From positions 1 to 63,872 of the forward strand of contig JAPYOP010000026.1 in the NCBI GenBank assembly GCA_029938115.1: a stretch of 63,872 nucleotides of DNA. The letters run 5' to 3'. Of this stretch, positions 1 to 10,604 are shown piece after piece. Position numbers and translations under genes: made by a program. Positions within the stretch are counted from its first letter, which is position 1; the number at the start of each line of letters is the position of its first letter. A model generated the notes under the pieces. That model was given only the letters and a program-made list of their open reading frames with translations, was not told the DNA's origin and did not search any database. This stretch comes from Colwellia sp. (GTDB lineage: Bacteria > Pseudomonadota > Gammaproteobacteria > Enterobacterales > Alteromonadaceae).

Positions 1-2553
1 ATGATGCGCCAATACCTGACCATTAAAGCTGAATTCCCCCATATTTTGATCTTTTACCGAATGGGTGATTTCTATGAGTTGTTTTTCGATGATGCAAAAA
101 AAGCATCTGATTTGTTGGATATTTCGCTAACAGCTAGAGGTAAAACCGGCGGTAATGCTATTCCAATGGCTGGAGTTCCTTACCATGCAGTTGAGAATTA
201 CTTGGCAAAGTTGGTGCAATTAGGTGAGTCTGTTGCCATTTGTGAGCAAATTGGCGATCCGGCAACGAGTAAAGGACCGGTTGAAAGAAAAGTGGTTCGA
301 ATAATCACCCCTGGCACGGTGAGTGATGAAGCGTTATTAACGGACAAGCAAGATAATTTAATTGTCGCTATTGCAGAAAATAACTCAAGATCTAAAAAGA
401 GCTCTGATCCCGACTTTGGTTTGGCATATTTAGATATGACCAGTGGCCGTTTTGTCATAACTGAACCACAAACTAGTGAGCAATTACAAGCTGAATTACA
501 GCGCCTTTCTCCTGCTGAGCTGCTCTATTCAGAAACATTATCAACAATGCAGCATGTTGAGCAATATAAGGGATTACGTCGACGTCCTGAATGGGAGTTT
601 GATCTTGAAACATCACTGTCTTTACTCAATAAACAGTTTGGAACTAAAGAATTAAAAGGCTTTGGTGTTGATGACAAGTTACTTGGTTTATCCGCTGCCG
701 GTTGCCTCTTTCAATATGTAAAAGACACCCAACGTACTGCACTGCCGCATATTAGGTCAATAATATGCGAGTCTGCTAACACGGGTGTTGTACTTGATGC
801 CGCAACTCGGCGCAATTTAGAACTGACCCAAAATTTACATGGTGGCTATGACAATACATTAGCCGAAATTTTAGATAAATCTTCAACACCGATGGGCTCG
901 CGTCTGTTAAAACGTTGGCTGCATTTCCCATTACGTGATTTAGAGGTGCTAACCAATAGACAAAATGCTATTGAGCAAATAATAGCGACAGATTTACATA
1001 CTGATGTCCAGCCAATTCTAAAAGGCTTGGGAGATATAGAACGCATAGTTTCTCGCATAGCTTTAGGCTCGGCACGTCCTCGTGATTTTGCTCGTTTACG
1101 TCATGCACTACAAATGCTACCCGAACTGCAAAGATGTTTATCTACTTCCACTACAGGTTATGTAAAAACACTTGCACAATTAATTTCGCCAATCCCAACA
1201 ATTCAAAGTTTACTTGAACAAGCTATTGTTGATAATCCGCCTGTACTTATTCGTGATGGTGGTGTGATCGCACCAAGATATCATCAGGAGCTTGATGTAT
1301 TACGCGATTTAAGTGACGGCGCAACAGAGTTTTTAGCCCAGCTAGAGCAAAGAGAAAAAGAACGCACGGGTATTAACTCGTTAAAAGTTGGCTATAACCG
1401 AGTTCACGGTTTCTTTATTGAAATTAGCCGAAGTGCTGCAAACGATGTGCCTGACGATTATATAAGACGCCAAACGTTGAAAAACAATGAGCGTTTTATT
1501 ACCGAAGAGCTAAAAGAACATGAGCACAAAGTACTTAGCGCCCAAAGTAAGTTTTTAGCATTAGAGAAGCGCCTTTATCAAGAATTATTCGATAAAATAT
1601 TACCTGAGTTGGCTCAGCTACAAACACTAAGCCAAGCCATTGCCGAGCTTGATGTACTTTGCAACTTTGCTGAACGAGCCATTAGCTTGAACTATGTAAA
1701 ACCTGAGCTGGTTGTGGCATCTGGTATCAATATAGGTGCAGGTAGACATCCTGTTGTTGAGCAAATGACAAGTGATGCTTTTATTGCCAACCCTGTGGTT
1801 TTAACGGATCAGCGTAAAATGCTAATTATTACCGGTCCAAATATGGGCGGTAAGTCAACTTACATGCGCCAAACTGCATTAATAGTGCTACTCGCCCATA
1901 TAGGTTGTTTTGTGCCAGCAGATGCAGCAAAAATAGGACTGGTTGATAGGATTTTCACCCGAATTGGTGCCTCTGATGACTTAGCTAGTGGTCGTTCAAC
2001 CTTCATGGTTGAAATGACTGAAACAGCAAATATTCTTCATAATGCTACCGATAGAAGCTTAGTATTGCTCGATGAAATTGGCAGAGGAACAAGTACTTAT
2101 GATGGTCTTTCTTTAGCGTGGGCATGCGCAGAAATGCTTGCACTAAAAACACAAGCCTTTACTTTATTTGCTACCCATTACTTTGAGCTCACTTTGTTGG
2201 CACAAGAAATTACCACTTTAGCGAATGTACATTTAGATGCAATGGAGCATGACGATAACATTATTTTTATGCATGCAATACAAGAAGGCGCTGCAAGTAA
2301 AAGTTTTGGTCTACAAGTAGCACAGCTTGCTGGTGTTCCAAAAGCAGTAATTAATCGAGCTAAACAACGATTATTAGAGTTAGAAAATAAACAAGCGCCT
2401 TCTGTTCTGCCAGAGCAATCTGATAGTTTTCAGCAATTATCTTTAGTCGCAAACGATCACCCTGCACTTGATACATTGCGAAATATTGATGTAAATGATT
2501 TATCGCCGAAACAGGCGTTAGACTTGTTATTTGAATTGAAAACAAAACTTTAA
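1..2553 (+). CDS. mutS: DNA mismatch repair protein MutS (5' end outside window)
   Basis: MutS recognises mismatches and small loops as a dimer and recruits MutL. The mismatch-reading Phe-X-Glu motif is in GDFYELF (F24, E26 as numbered here; F36/E38 in E. coli). The Walker A loop GPNMGGKST lies at about residues 612-620, followed by the ATPase signature region and the C-terminal dimerisation tail. Alignment to the E. coli protein from memory suggests about 12 N-terminal residues lie before base 1, so the ATG at base 1 is probably internal and the gene is 5'-partial. It converges on rpoS with a terminator between them. Identity is very secure; the true start is not visible. Confidence 0.97.
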   Translation: MMRQYLTIKAEFPHILIFYRMGDFYELFFDDAKKASDLLDISLTARGKTGGNAIPMAGVPYHAVENYLAKLVQLGESVAICEQIGDPATSKGPVERKVVRIITPGTVSDEALLTDKQDNLIVAIAENNSRSKKSSDPDFGLAYLDMTSGRFVITEPQTSEQLQAELQRLSPAELLYSETLSTMQHVEQYKGLRRRPEWEFDLETSLSLLNKQFGTKELKGFGVDDKLLGLSAAGCLFQYVKDTQRTALPHIRSIICESANTGVVLDAATRRNLELTQNLHGGYDNTLAEILDKSSTPMGSRLLKRWLHFPLRDLEVLTNRQNAIEQIIATDLHTDVQPILKGLGDIERIVSRIALGSARPRDFARLRHALQMLPELQRCLSTSTTGYVKTLAQLISPIPTIQSLLEQAIVDNPPVLIRDGGVIAPRYHQELDVLRDLSDGATEFLAQLEQREKERTGINSLKVGYNRVHGFFIEISRSAANDVPDDYIRRQTLKNNERFITEELKEHEHKVLSAQSKFLALEKRLYQELFDKILPELAQLQTLSQAIAELDVLCNFAERAISLNYVKPELVVASGINIGAGRHPVVEQMTSDAFIANPVVLTDQRKMLIITGPNMGGKSTYMRQTALIVLLAHIGCFVPADAAKIGLVDRIFTRIGASDDLASGRSTFMVEMTETANILHNATDRSLVLLDEIGRGTSTYDGLSLAWACAEMLALKTQAFTLFATHYFELTLLAQEITTLANVHLDAMEHDDNIIFMHAIQEGAASKSFGLQVAQLAGVPKAVINRAKQRLLELENKQAPSVLPEQSDSFQQLSLVANDHPALDTLRNIDVNDLSPKQALDLLFELKTKL

Positions 2554-2590
2554 ATTAAAAAACTATTTGTGTAAGTAGAGAGGCTATAAT

Positions 2591-2630
2591 TAAAAAAAGA
2601 CTATAAAGTTAAGCTTTATAGTCTTTATGT
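2591..2630. terminator. Intrinsic terminator between convergent mutS and rpoS
   Basis: A 13-bp perfect stem (2596-2608 with 2614-2626, core AGACTATAAAG) closes a 5-nt loop. On the minus strand the hairpin is followed by a run of T, fitting termination of rpoS. On the plus strand it follows mutS by about 40 nt, so it may act in both directions. Confidence 0.8.
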
Positions 2631-2682
2631 ATAACTTTTATTACTTTAATAATCTAAAGCATTAACGTAATAAAACCATTGT

Positions 2683-3576
2683 TTATTGTGCTTCAAATAA
2701 TGCTTCGATAGATAAGTTTTGATGACTTAATATATCACGAAGTCGTTTTAATCCTTCAACCTGAATTTGACGTACACGTTCACGAGTAAGTCCTATTTCA
2801 TGACCAACATTTTCTAACGTTTCAGCTTCATAGCCCATTAAGCCAAAGCGTCTAGCTAAAACTTCTCTTTGTTTAGAGTTTAGCTCATTAAGCCAATTAA
2901 CAATGTTGTTACTCATATCTTCTGATTGTAAATTACCTTCAGGCCCGTCACTTTTTTCATCGGCAATAACATCAAGTAATACTTTATCGGAATCACCTGC
3001 AAAAGGTGTATCAACAGAGGCTATGCGTTCATTTAAACGGAGCATCTTATTAACATCAGCAACCGGTCTATCTAATGAGTGTGCAATATCTTCTGCGGTA
3101 GGCTCATGATCAAGTTTTTGAACAAGCTCACGAGAGGCGCGTAAATAAATATTTAATTCTTTAACTACATGGATGGGTAAACGAATAGTGCGAGTTTGGT
3201 TCATTATCGCTCGTTCGATAGTTTGACGAATCCACCAAGTGGCATAAGTCGAGAAACGAAAACCGCGTTCAGGATCAAATTTTTCAACCGCTCTAATTAA
3301 TCCCAAATTACCTTCCTCAATTAAATCGAGTAAAGGTAAACCACGATTATTATATCGTCTGGCAATTTTAACGACTAAACGTAAATTACTTTCAATCATA
3401 CGTTTACGTGACGGTTCGTCTCCTTTGAGAGCTAGACGTGAAAAATAAACTTCTTCTTCTGCACTTAGTAAAGGTGAAAATCCTATTTCACTTAAATAAA
3501 TTTGAGTGGCATCTATATTAGATGTTTTTTCTTCTTTATCCTTTAATACTTTAGTTTTTTTTTGTTCTTTTACCAT
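2683..3576 (-). CDS. rpoS: Stationary-phase/general stress sigma factor RpoS
   Basis: RpoS directs RNA polymerase to stationary-phase and stress genes. The protein shows sigma70 region 1.2 ([11 protein letters not shown]), region 2 ([13 protein letters not shown] through the [18 protein letters not shown] promoter-melting and -10 segment), region 3, and the region 4 helix-turn-helix ([18 protein letters not shown]). An upstream in-frame ATG at 3606 exists, but the start at 3576 is preferred: GGGAGA sits 8 nt before it and the resulting 297-residue protein begins MVKEQKK. It lies directly downstream of nlpD as in other gammaproteobacteria, where the main rpoS promoter is inside nlpD. The leader contains a CAAA tetranucleotide repeat. 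Confidence 0.97.
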   Translation of the reverse strand: MVKEQKKTKVLKDKEEKTSNIDATQIYLSEIGFSPLLSAEEEVYFSRLALKGDEPSRKRMIESNLRLVVKIARRYNNRGLPLLDLIEEGNLGLIRAVEKFDPERGFRFSTYATWWIRQTIERAIMNQTRTIRLPIHVVKELNIYLRASRELVQKLDHEPTAEDIAHSLDRPVADVNKMLRLNERIASVDTPFAGDSDKVLLDVIADEKSDGPEGNLQSEDMSNNIVNWLNELNSKQREVLARRFGLMGYEAETLENVGHEIGLTRERVRQIQVEGLKRLRDILSHQNLSIEALFEAQ

Positions 3577-3643
3577 GCTGTTCTCCCATGTATAGCAAAG
3601 TTTCATTAATAATTAAATATTCAAAATAGCTCCAGTTTTATTA

Positions 3644-3664
3644 GTTTGTTTGTTTGTTTGTTTG
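3644..3664 (-). repeat. (CAAA)5 tetranucleotide repeat in rpoS leader
   Basis: The plus strand reads GTTT five times plus G; on the rpoS strand this is CAAA repeats about 70-90 nt upstream of the rpoS start, between nlpD and rpoS. Tetranucleotide repeats can vary in copy number by slippage; whether this one does is unknown. Confidence 0.9.
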
Positions 3665-3702
3665 ATATTCTCTATGTTTTAAATTTCATAGGAATACACT
3701 TA

Positions 3703-4614
3703 TTATTTTTTTGGCAAATACTTCAAAGGATCAACTGATTTTCCGCGAAAGCGAACTTCAAAATGAAGCATAACTCTTTGCGCGTCGGTATCACCCATTT
3801 CTGCAACAATATCGCCTATTTTCATCTGCTGCTGTTCTTTTACTAAGATTTTGTCGTTATGAGCATAAGCACTAAGGTAGTCATCATTATGTTTTATAAT
3901 AACTAGCTTGCCGTATCCTCTTAACGCACTACCTGCGTAAACTACTTTGCCACTTGCCGCTGCGCTAATTTTAGTGCCCCGACGTCCAACGATATCAATT
4001 CCTTTATTACCTTGTGCTTTAGAACCTTTTACTTTAGAAGAAAAGCGCGCAATAACTTTACCTTTAACAGGCCATTGCCATCGGTTAATTTTTTGAGAAA
4101 AACTCGCCTTTGGTAAGTTGCTATATACTATTTCCTTCTTGCTTACATTTTTACCATACGCCTGCTTTTTTGAAGATGCAACCGTCTTTTTTTTCACTTT
4201 CTTACTGGTCAGATTAGAGCTTTTAGTCTGCTTTTCACTAGAGTGCTTATTATTACTAGCTTTGGTAATTTTTCCTTTATTTTTAGCAACTAAAATTAAT
4301 TTTTGTTTTGGATAAATATTATAAGGGGGTGAAATATTATTCAATTTAGCTATTTGGCGAACATCTGAATTAGCTCGCCACGCAATTGAATATAAAGTTT
4401 CACCTGCACGTACTATATACTCTGTTGCATTGATAGAATTTTGCACCCGCTTATTCAATGGAGCACTACCATAAACAGTTGCGACAGGCGCAGGATTTTC
4501 ACGAGAAGAGCAGGACAAAAGACTAATAGCAATAAAAATGTAACAAAATGCTTTTACCAGCGATTTTGTCGAGTTATAAATACTCTCTTTATAATTATTG
4601 CTAATCTCAGTCAT
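3703..4614 (-). CDS. nlpD: Murein hydrolase activator NlpD (LysM + degenerate M23 lipoprotein)
   Basis: NlpD is an outer-membrane lipoprotein that activates amidase AmiC for septal peptidoglycan splitting. A hydrophobic N-terminal segment ends in a lipobox with Cys35 (SLLSC). A LysM domain spans about residues 65-108, followed by a lysine/serine-rich linker and a C-terminal M23/LytM domain (about 180-303). In the LytM domain GNKGIDI replaces the zinc-binding histidine motif of active M23 enzymes, as in E. coli NlpD, which works as an activator and not as an enzyme. The 303-residue protein is somewhat shorter than E. coli NlpD. No clear Shine-Dalgarno precedes the ATG, but no other start lies before the lipobox. 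It sits between yqaA and rpoS. Confidence 0.95.
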   Translation of the reverse strand: MTEISNNYKESIYNSTKSLVKAFCYIFIAISLLSCSSRENPAPVATVYGSAPLNKRVQNSINATEYIVRAGETLYSIAWRANSDVRQIAKLNNISPPYNIYPKQKLILVAKNKGKITKASNNKHSSEKQTKSSNLTSKKVKKKTVASSKKQAYGKNVSKKEIVYSNLPKASFSQKINRWQWPVKGKVIARFSSKVKGSKAQGNKGIDIVGRRGTKISAAASGKVVYAGSALRGYGKLVIIKHNDDYLSAYAHNDKILVKEQQQMKIGDIVAEMGDTDAQRVMLHFEVRFRGKSVDPLKYLPKK

Positions 4615-4632
4615 GACGAGGTGACTTCTTAT

Positions 4633-5211
4633 TTATCTAAAAATTAAATAGGCTATGATGATCAGAACAACTAAACCCCAGCCAATAACATCAATCCATT
4701 TTCGTAAATTTTTCTCCATGGTGCTACCACCCCATTTTATAAGTCCAGCAACAAGAAAAAAACGCATGCCTCGACCAATAGCAGAAGCAAGTAAAAATGG
4801 TAAAAATGCCATTTGTAGAAAACCAGCACTCACCGTAAATAGCTTATAGGGTATAGGAGAGAAACCGGCAATAAATACCACCCACACACCCCATTCACTA
4901 AACCAACTCATTGCTATATCAAAGCGCTGTTGATAACCAAACTCGGTGATAAAGGGCTGTATCCAAGGTTCAAACATAATATAACCTAATACATAACCAA
5001 CAATGCCACCCACAATAGATGATATTGTTGTTAAACTTGCCAGTCGCCACGCTTTTTCTGGTTTAGTTAATACCATAGGGGCAAGTAGAACATCAGGAGG
5101 GATAGGGAAAAAAATCGATTCAGCAAAGGTCAATAATGCAAGCATGCTTGGTGCAAATTTATGATCAGCCCACTTTAGTGTCCAATCATAAATGGCAGAA
5201 AATAATTTCAT
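4633..5211 (-). CDS. yqaA: YqaA-family (DedA-like/VTT) inner-membrane protein
   Basis: A 192-residue polytopic membrane protein. It has the DedA/VTT-type core: an amphipathic entry with the charged-proline segment FAESIFFPIPPDVLLAP (about 28-44), a glycine-rich helix (SIVGGIVGYVLGY) and a second half with AGFSPIPYKLFTVSAGF, followed by a C-terminal transmembrane helix. The family belongs to the SNARE-associated/DedA group, some members of which act as lipid scramblases or flippases; the substrate of YqaA is not established. Its stop overlaps the first base of the pcm stop region at 5211, so it is tightly linked to pcm, and 18 nt separate it from nlpD. This position is common in Shewanella-type genomes. 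Confidence 0.88.
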   Translation of the reverse strand: MKLFSAIYDWTLKWADHKFAPSMLALLTFAESIFFPIPPDVLLAPMVLTKPEKAWRLASLTTISSIVGGIVGYVLGYIMFEPWIQPFITEFGYQQRFDIAMSWFSEWGVWVVFIAGFSPIPYKLFTVSAGFLQMAFLPFLLASAIGRGMRFFLVAGLIKWGGSTMEKNLRKWIDVIGWGLVVLIIIAYLIFR

Positions 5212-5864
5212 TACTGTAACTCCCCAGGAACTAATGGCACAAAACGAACAGCTTCCACCTGCTGCTCACTATAACTATCTCCTTTTCGAGTAATAATTTT
5301 AAGTATTTGTGTTTGCTCTCCCACAGGAATAACTAAACGACCACCATCAACGAGCTGTTCTAATAGCGCTTGTGGCACTCTTGCAGCGCCTGCTGTGACA
5401 ATAATGGCATCAAACGGGGCTTTACTTGCCCACCCTTGCCAACCATCACCATGTTTCATTGAAATATTATGTAAGTCCATAGCTCTGAGGCAACGCTTTG
5501 CTTGAAATTGTAGAGACTTAATACGTTCAACTGAGAAAACTTTGTCGGTAAGCTGCGCTAGAATTGACGTTTGATAACCAGAACCTGTGCCTATTTCTAA
5601 AATACTACTCGGGCGACCTTCAGCCAGCAGAAGCTCCGACATTTTGGCTACAATATAGGGTTGAGAAATTGTTTGTCCTTGACCTATAGGTAGTGCCGTA
5701 TTGTCATAGGCTTTATGAGCTAATATTTCCGGTATAAAAATATGGCGAGGAGAGTTTGCAATGGCCCCTAACACTTGCAGGTTGCTAATTCCTTCGGCTT
5801 GTAATTTCTGCGCGAGTAACTCACCACTGCGCTTTGATTTTCCATTAACTCGGTTTTTAATCAT
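5211..5864 (-). CDS. pcm: Protein-L-isoaspartate O-methyltransferase Pcm
   Basis: Pcm methylates L-isoaspartyl residues in ageing proteins with S-adenosylmethionine so they can be repaired. Hallmarks are [17 protein letters not shown], the SAM-binding motif [39 protein letters not shown] and the C-terminal [14 protein letters not shown]. The frame is open to an ATG at 5885, but the start at 5864 is preferred. It forms an ATGA overlap with the surE stop, is preceded by AAGG, and gives 217 residues, close to the 208 of E. coli. The surE-pcm coupling upstream of nlpD-rpoS is the classical arrangement. Confidence 0.95.
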   Translation of the reverse strand: MIKNRVNGKSKRSGELLAQKLQAEGISNLQVLGAIANSPRHIFIPEILAHKAYDNTALPIGQGQTISQPYIVAKMSELLLAEGRPSSILEIGTGSGYQTSILAQLTDKVFSVERIKSLQFQAKRCLRAMDLHNISMKHGDGWQGWASKAPFDAIIVTAGAARVPQALLEQLVDGGRLVIPVGEQTQILKIITRKGDSYSEQQVEAVRFVPLVPGELQ

Positions 5865-6613
5865 AACCTTACTTCGCTCATCCATTCTTTCATATTATTT
5901 ATACTGCTATGTGCTGTCATATCAACAGTAAGCGGCGTTACTGAAACGTAATTGTTCGCGACAGCATGAAAATCGGTACCTTCGCCGCCATCAAGCTCTT
6001 GCCCTAGGGTTCCATACCAATAGATATCTCGTTGCCACGGGTCTTTCATTTTCTTCATCATTTCAGCTTTATGCCTATGACCAAGCCGCGTAACTTTAAT
6101 GCCTTTTATTTCATTCATTGGCACGTCAGGAACATTGATATTGAGTATTTGATCGGTTGCTAGCGGGTGTTTTTGTATGCGCTTAATTATCTTTGCTGTA
6201 ATGATGGCAGCTGTTTGATAATACTTTTCGTGCTTACCAAGCAGTGATACCGCAATAGCAGGTATACCCATGTGCCTGCCTTCAGTAGCAGCGGCAACGG
6301 TGCCTGAATATAAAGTATCATCACCGAGGTTTGGGCCATTATTAATGCCTGCAACGACTAAATCAGGTGCTGATGAAACCAACTGACTCACACCTAAATG
6401 CACTGAATCTGTCGGTGTACCATTAACCGAGATAAAGCCATTATCAATGGTCTGCGCTCTAAGCGGGTTAAGCAAGGTCAAAGAATTACTGGCGCCACTA
6501 CAATTTCTATCAGGCGCAACAACCGTGACTTCAAAGTGTTTAATTAATTCTTGTTGAAGCACTTTAATACCTAGAGCATGCACACCATCATCATTACTTA
6601 ATAGAATTTTCAT
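5861..6613 (-). CDS. surE: 5'/3'-nucleotidase SurE
   Basis: SurE is a metal-dependent nucleoside monophosphatase and exopolyphosphatase important in stationary phase. The N-terminal metal-binding motif [15 protein letters not shown] (D8, D9), the CSGASNSL segment with the metal-binding serine, and [20 protein letters not shown] (asparagine ligand) are all present. At 250 residues it matches the family length. The start overlaps the truD stop by 4 nt and its end overlaps pcm, so truD-surE-pcm is probably translationally coupled. Confidence 0.97.
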   Translation of the reverse strand: MKILLSNDDGVHALGIKVLQQELIKHFEVTVVAPDRNCSGASNSLTLLNPLRAQTIDNGFISVNGTPTDSVHLGVSQLVSSAPDLVVAGINNGPNLGDDTLYSGTVAAATEGRHMGIPAIAVSLLGKHEKYYQTAAIITAKIIKRIQKHPLATDQILNINVPDVPMNEIKGIKVTRLGHRHKAEMMKKMKDPWQRDIYWYGTLGQELDGGEGTDFHAVANNYVSVTPLTVDMTAHSSINNMKEWMSEVRL

Positions 6614-7689
6614 GAGTTCCCTTGCTCAGTGCTAACATTAGCTTTGGGAATAACTCTTTGAGTACAGTCTTTATAATCAATAAGTTCACGCAATACCGTT
6701 GTTGCATATGAGCCTGCCGCCAATGAAAAACTAATTTTTACTGTAGATGAAGGCTCGCTAGCTAATACTTCAATATCAGCTGCAGCGATGACCAATCGAA
6801 TACGACGACGTTCTTGTTTTAAGCCAAAACGAGGTAACCCCTGAGAAAATTCATTATGATTATCGGCAACCTGTTGCTCTAAAACGGCTGGTGCAGCACT
6901 GGTCATTAACTCACCTGAGCCCCACATTGTTGCGGTAATATCGACATCTTTTTCACTAAAGCGCAGTTTGATACTGTCATCTACTTCATCTAAATGAAAT
7001 ACTGACTGAGTACCTGCTAGCATAAGTACATCACCCGTTTGAACATTAGAAAAATGTGCCTGTTTAATACGTTCACTAATAATATCATTGAAAATAGTTG
7101 AACGTGCCGCAGATAAATACATGCCGCGCTTTTTCTTATCTTTAACTTTTGTACCCGCAAACAAAGCTAAAGCTTTATCAATATTACCGCCATCGATGCC
7201 AAAACGCTGTTCGCCAAAATAGTTGGGCACGCCTTGCTCAACAATACTTTTCCAACGCTCATTTAAAGCTTTAAGCTCGGTAACATCACGCAGTATTAAT
7301 TCAAATCGATTGCCGGTTAATGCGCCGGTACGCAGCTTTTTGTTATGACGTTTATAACTAAGTACTTCAATACCTTCAATGTTTAAATCACTTAAATCAT
7401 ATACTTGTTTACCGGGCACATGCACACCAAACCACTGCTCAGTTATCGCAAACCGGTCTTTCAAACCAGCATAAGAAACTAATTGCTCTTTCACTTTAAA
7501 GTATTTCGCCAACTCTCGAGCCACAAAAACAGTGTTAGCCCCGGTTTTTCTAATATGAACAAATAAGTGTTCACCTTCACCACAAGGTAAAAATGGCAAT
7601 TGTTCAAATACTTTAAAATCGCTTTGCTTAACTCTTAACGAGCCTTTAGATTTTGGTTTGCCGTGTAAGTAGGCAAGTTCAGGTAACAT
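6610..7689 (-). CDS. truD: tRNA pseudouridine(13) synthase TruD
   Basis: TruD converts U13 of tRNA(Glu) to pseudouridine. The motif [17 protein letters not shown] contains the catalytic aspartate (D78). Further family marks are the N-terminal [22 protein letters not shown] and [11 protein letters not shown], and the C-terminal [17 protein letters not shown]. The length of 359 residues is normal. Its stop overlaps the surE start by 4 nt; 58 nt separate it from ispF upstream. Confidence 0.97.
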   Translation of the reverse strand: MLPELAYLHGKPKSKGSLRVKQSDFKVFEQLPFLPCGEGEHLFVHIRKTGANTVFVARELAKYFKVKEQLVSYAGLKDRFAITEQWFGVHVPGKQVYDLSDLNIEGIEVLSYKRHNKKLRTGALTGNRFELILRDVTELKALNERWKSIVEQGVPNYFGEQRFGIDGGNIDKALALFAGTKVKDKKKRGMYLSAARSTIFNDIISERIKQAHFSNVQTGDVLMLAGTQSVFHLDEVDDSIKLRFSEKDVDITATMWGSGELMTSAAPAVLEQQVADNHNEFSQGLPRFGLKQERRRIRLVIAAADIEVLASEPSSTVKISFSLAAGSYATTVLRELIDYKDCTQRVIPKANVSTEQGNS

Positions 7690-7747
7690 TATTATCCTTA
7701 TTATAAGGGCTATAAATAAGCTCTTTTATTTTTAATTAAGTACAATT

Positions 7748-8221
7748 TCATTTGGCTTCTAACAACACCACACAATGTACGGCAACACCTTCTTTTCTTC
7801 CGGTATAGCCCAATTTTTCAGTGGTGGTTGCTTTAACATTAATTTGTTCAATGTCGCAGTTTAAATCTTCACTTAAACATTGTCGCATCGCTAATAAATG
7901 AGGAGCCATTTTAGGAGCTTGAGCAACAATGGTTATATCACCATTGCCCATTTTATAATTTTTTTCAGTCATCAAGCCAACCACATGGCGCAATAATATT
8001 CGGCTAGAAATATTTTCATACTGACCATCAGTATCCGGAAAATGATTACCAATATCACCCAAACAAAGTGCACCAAGAATAGCATCACAAAGCGCATGAA
8101 TAGCAACATCACCATCTGAATGAGCAATAAACCCTTGCTCGAATGGCACAGCAACACCGGCAAGCATTAAGGGTCCTTTACCGCCAAATTTATGTACATC
8201 AAAGCCATGGCCTATGCGCAT
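7748..8221 (-). CDS. ispF: 2-C-methyl-D-erythritol 2,4-cyclodiphosphate synthase IspF
   Basis: IspF carries out the fifth step of the MEP isoprenoid pathway, releasing CMP to form the cyclic diphosphate. Zinc ligands D8, H10 and H42 are seen in [10 protein letters not shown] and [14 protein letters not shown], with the conserved [16 protein letters not shown] near the C-terminus. At 157 residues it is full length. It follows ispD by 3 nt, so the two MEP enzymes are co-transcribed. Confidence 0.98.
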   Translation of the reverse strand: MRIGHGFDVHKFGGKGPLMLAGVAVPFEQGFIAHSDGDVAIHALCDAILGALCLGDIGNHFPDTDGQYENISSRILLRHVVGLMTEKNYKMGNGDITIVAQAPKMAPHLLAMRQCLSEDLNCDIEQINVKATTTEKLGYTGRKEGVAVHCVVLLEAK

Positions 8222-8224
8222 GTT

Positions 8225-8989
8225 TTATCCTTTATTTCGTTCGAGTTTTTGTGCTAGCGCTTGTTGCTCTAAGTGCTGTTGCTGTTGATAAAAGCTCGCT
8301 AATGCCAAATCTTCAGGACGGGTTATTTTAATGTTATCCCTGCGACCTGAAATCAATAAACTTGGCAAACCTGCATATTCGATAGCAGACGATTCGTCAG
8401 TGATTTCTAAGCCCTTTGCTTGAGCTTGCTCAATAGCTTGCCTTAACTCTTTAACTTTAAACATTTGTGGTGTAAAGGCATGCCATAAACGAGTGCGCTC
8501 AACTGTTTCACTAACACTTGTTGCATTAACTTCACCTTCAATAGCAAGTTTCATCGTATCAACAACAGGCGCAGCCAATATGCCGCCACTATTCTTAGCA
8601 AGGCATTGCTCAATAAGTTTATCGATATCATCATGGGTTATACAAGGGCGCGCTGCATCGTGCACTAAGACCCATTGTGTATCACTAATAACCTGCAAAC
8701 CACTCAAAACAGAGTCCACTCGCTCCTTGCCACCAACAACCCGAATAATATCAGGATTATTCGCTAAAGCTGCTTGAGCAAAGTAATCGTCATTATCACT
8801 AAGCGCTAAAATTACTTTTGTTATGTTTTTATGACTGAGTAAACGATTAACGGTATGACTTAAAACGCTTTGATTGTTAATCATTAAATATTGCTTAGGA
8901 CAAGAAGCTAACATACGCTTTCCAACACCTGCAGCAGGCACAATAACAACAAATTGTTGATCATTTAATAATTGCGAAGTACTACTCAC
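8225..8989 (-). CDS. ispD: 2-C-methyl-D-erythritol 4-phosphate cytidylyltransferase IspD
   Basis: IspD transfers CMP to methylerythritol 4-phosphate in the MEP pathway. The nucleotide-binding start VIVPAAGVGKRM, the VLVHDAARPC motif and AAPVVDTMK are typical. A C-terminal glutamine-rich tail (about residues 232-254) extends slightly beyond the usual 230-240 residues. It lies 2 nt downstream of ftsB and 3 nt upstream of ispF, the conserved ftsB-ispD-ispF order. Confidence 0.97.
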   Translation of the reverse strand: MSSTSQLLNDQQFVVIVPAAGVGKRMLASCPKQYLMINNQSVLSHTVNRLLSHKNITKVILALSDNDDYFAQAALANNPDIIRVVGGKERVDSVLSGLQVISDTQWVLVHDAARPCITHDDIDKLIEQCLAKNSGGILAAPVVDTMKLAIEGEVNATSVSETVERTRLWHAFTPQMFKVKELRQAIEQAQAKGLEITDESSAIEYAGLPSLLISGRRDNIKITRPEDLALASFYQQQQHLEQQALAQKLERNKG

Positions 8990-8991
8990 GT

Positions 8992-9291
8992 CTAAGGTAG
9001 CTCCTTATTGGTGTTTTTTTTAGCCGGAATAATTCGAAAAAAGGTTTCATTTTCTTTAATCATACCAAGCTCATTTCTAGCGCGTTCTTCAATAGCTTCT
9101 GTACCCAGTTTTAGATCATCCGTATCAGCATAAAGTAGCTTATTACGCTGTTTGAGTTTTTCATTGGAAAATTCTTGACGAGTAACATCCTCTTGTAGCG
9201 CTAGATAGTCAGGCACACTATTTTTACCGAACCAAAGCCGGTATTGCAATAAGCTAAAAACAATTAATAATAATGCTGTGAATGCTCGCAT
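8992..9291 (-). CDS. ftsB: Cell division protein FtsB
   Basis: FtsB is a small bitopic divisome protein that forms a complex with FtsL and FtsQ. The 99-residue product has an N-terminal transmembrane segment (about residues 3-20), the post-membrane LQYRLWFGKNSVPDY motif, a short coiled coil (about 31-70) and the family signature ELGMIKENETFFRII. It is the first gene of the ftsB-ispD-ispF cluster; the promoter should lie in 9292-9497, shared with the divergent gene. Confidence 0.95.
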   Translation of the reverse strand: MRAFTALLLIVFSLLQYRLWFGKNSVPDYLALQEDVTRQEFSNEKLKQRNKLLYADTDDLKLGTEAIEERARNELGMIKENETFFRIIPAKKNTNKELP

Positions 9292-9497
9292 GATTAACTA
9301 ACAAAGACCTAATGAAGGTGAAAAATTAACTTTATACAAAGTTATAATGCCATCCATTATATAAGGGTTGAAAGTAGTGTAAATCTTTATATAAATAAAC
9401 TATCTAAAAATCATGATAATACTCTTGCCAAATTAGTAGTTATCGTTAGAATAATTCAAATACCAAAGGAAAATGTCTCACTCTTAAAGGACTAAAA

Positions 9498-10571
9498 ATG
9501 TTTAAAACCATATTATTCGGATTTGTACTATTATCTTGTAGCCAGAAAGTACTTGCAAATTCTGCACAAGAAAAGCAACTACCTTGCCACTCGAATGAAA
9601 GTAAAGCAGACAACGCGGTCAAAAAAGCGACAGCCATCCAAAAAGTGGCGCCAAAATATCCCATGGATGCAGCACGAAAGTCGCAAGAGGGTTGGGTTCG
9701 ATTAAGTTTTGTTGTTAAAGAAGATGGCAGTGTTGATTTACCGATAATTGAAGACTCTTCAGGTATAAAGTCTTTTGAAAAAGCAGCCAAAAATGCAGTC
9801 AGAGCTTGGACATTTGATCCCGCCACTAGAGATGGAAAAACTATTGAGCAATGTCAAAATAGCGTGCAATTAGACTTCAAAATGCATAAAACACCAAAAG
9901 GAGCTTCAAGGCGGTTTGCAAAGCAGTACCGCAATGTATTGAAGTTAATTAATGAGCAAGCATTAGATGATGCTAAACAGGCTTTAGATAAACTAGCAAA
10001 GAGACCCCGTCAAAATTTTTATGAGGATAAATTCTTTTTCAGTGTTAAAGCGAGTTATTTTCAAGCCATAGGTGATAATAGGCAAGAACTTACCAACCTA
10101 AAAAAATTAATCCCGACAGGAAAAGATTATTTACCTAAAAGCTCTTATGTTTATTCTATTACAAGAGCTTTCCAATTAGCTTTAATAAATAATGAATTAT
10201 CGAGCACTTTGTATTTCTACAACAAGCTCAAGCAGTTCGATGCCACCAACGAAAAAGTGGCAACATTAACGCCTTACATTGAAAAAATTGAGCAATTAAT
10301 TGATAGTTCTGCGCATATTTTTGTAGCTGCACAAATTAATGAACGAAATCATTGGAACCATTATTTAGCTAGAAAAAGCTTTACCATTGCCAATGTAACA
10401 GGAAAGCTAAATACTGTTGATATACGCTGTGACAACCATTTTTCAACTTATGATGTAGATAATGAAAAAAAATGGAAAATTCCTGCTAGCTGGGGAAATT
10501 GTCAACTTTTTGTTAAAGGAGAGCAAGGCACGAAATTTAACTTGGTCGAGCTTGCAGCTAAACAAGCGTAA
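9498..10571 (+). CDS. Exported TonB-C-terminal-domain protein of unknown role
   Basis: A 357-residue envelope protein. The N-terminus is a signal peptide; LLSC at residues 10-13 could be a lipobox (Cys13), or cleavage may follow VLA at residue 20. A TonB C-terminal-type domain spans about residues 45-130, with KVAPKYPMDAARKSQEGWVR and AVRAWTFDPATRDGK. Unlike true TonB it has no N-terminal anchor followed by a Pro-rich linker; the domain comes directly after the signal. The remaining 220 residues are helical and TPR-like at first, then a beta-rich end I do not recognise. AAAGGACT is a good ribosome site. No exbB/exbD lies nearby, so an energy-transducing role is doubtful; a periplasmic interaction role is likelier. 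Confidence 0.75.
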   Translation: MFKTILFGFVLLSCSQKVLANSAQEKQLPCHSNESKADNAVKKATAIQKVAPKYPMDAARKSQEGWVRLSFVVKEDGSVDLPIIEDSSGIKSFEKAAKNAVRAWTFDPATRDGKTIEQCQNSVQLDFKMHKTPKGASRRFAKQYRNVLKLINEQALDDAKQALDKLAKRPRQNFYEDKFFFSVKASYFQAIGDNRQELTNLKKLIPTGKDYLPKSSYVYSITRAFQLALINNELSSTLYFYNKLKQFDATNEKVATLTPYIEKIEQLIDSSAHIFVAAQINERNHWNHYLARKSFTIANVTGKLNTVDIRCDNHFSTYDVDNEKKWKIPASWGNCQLFVKGEQGTKFNLVELAAKQA

Positions 10572-10604
10572 AGCTGAGTAGCTATGCAAAAAAGTTGAAC
10601 GTTA

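Noticed and set aside
3703..4614. NlpD lacks M23 zinc ligands
   Set aside because: Known property of NlpD/EnvC activators; not inactivation.
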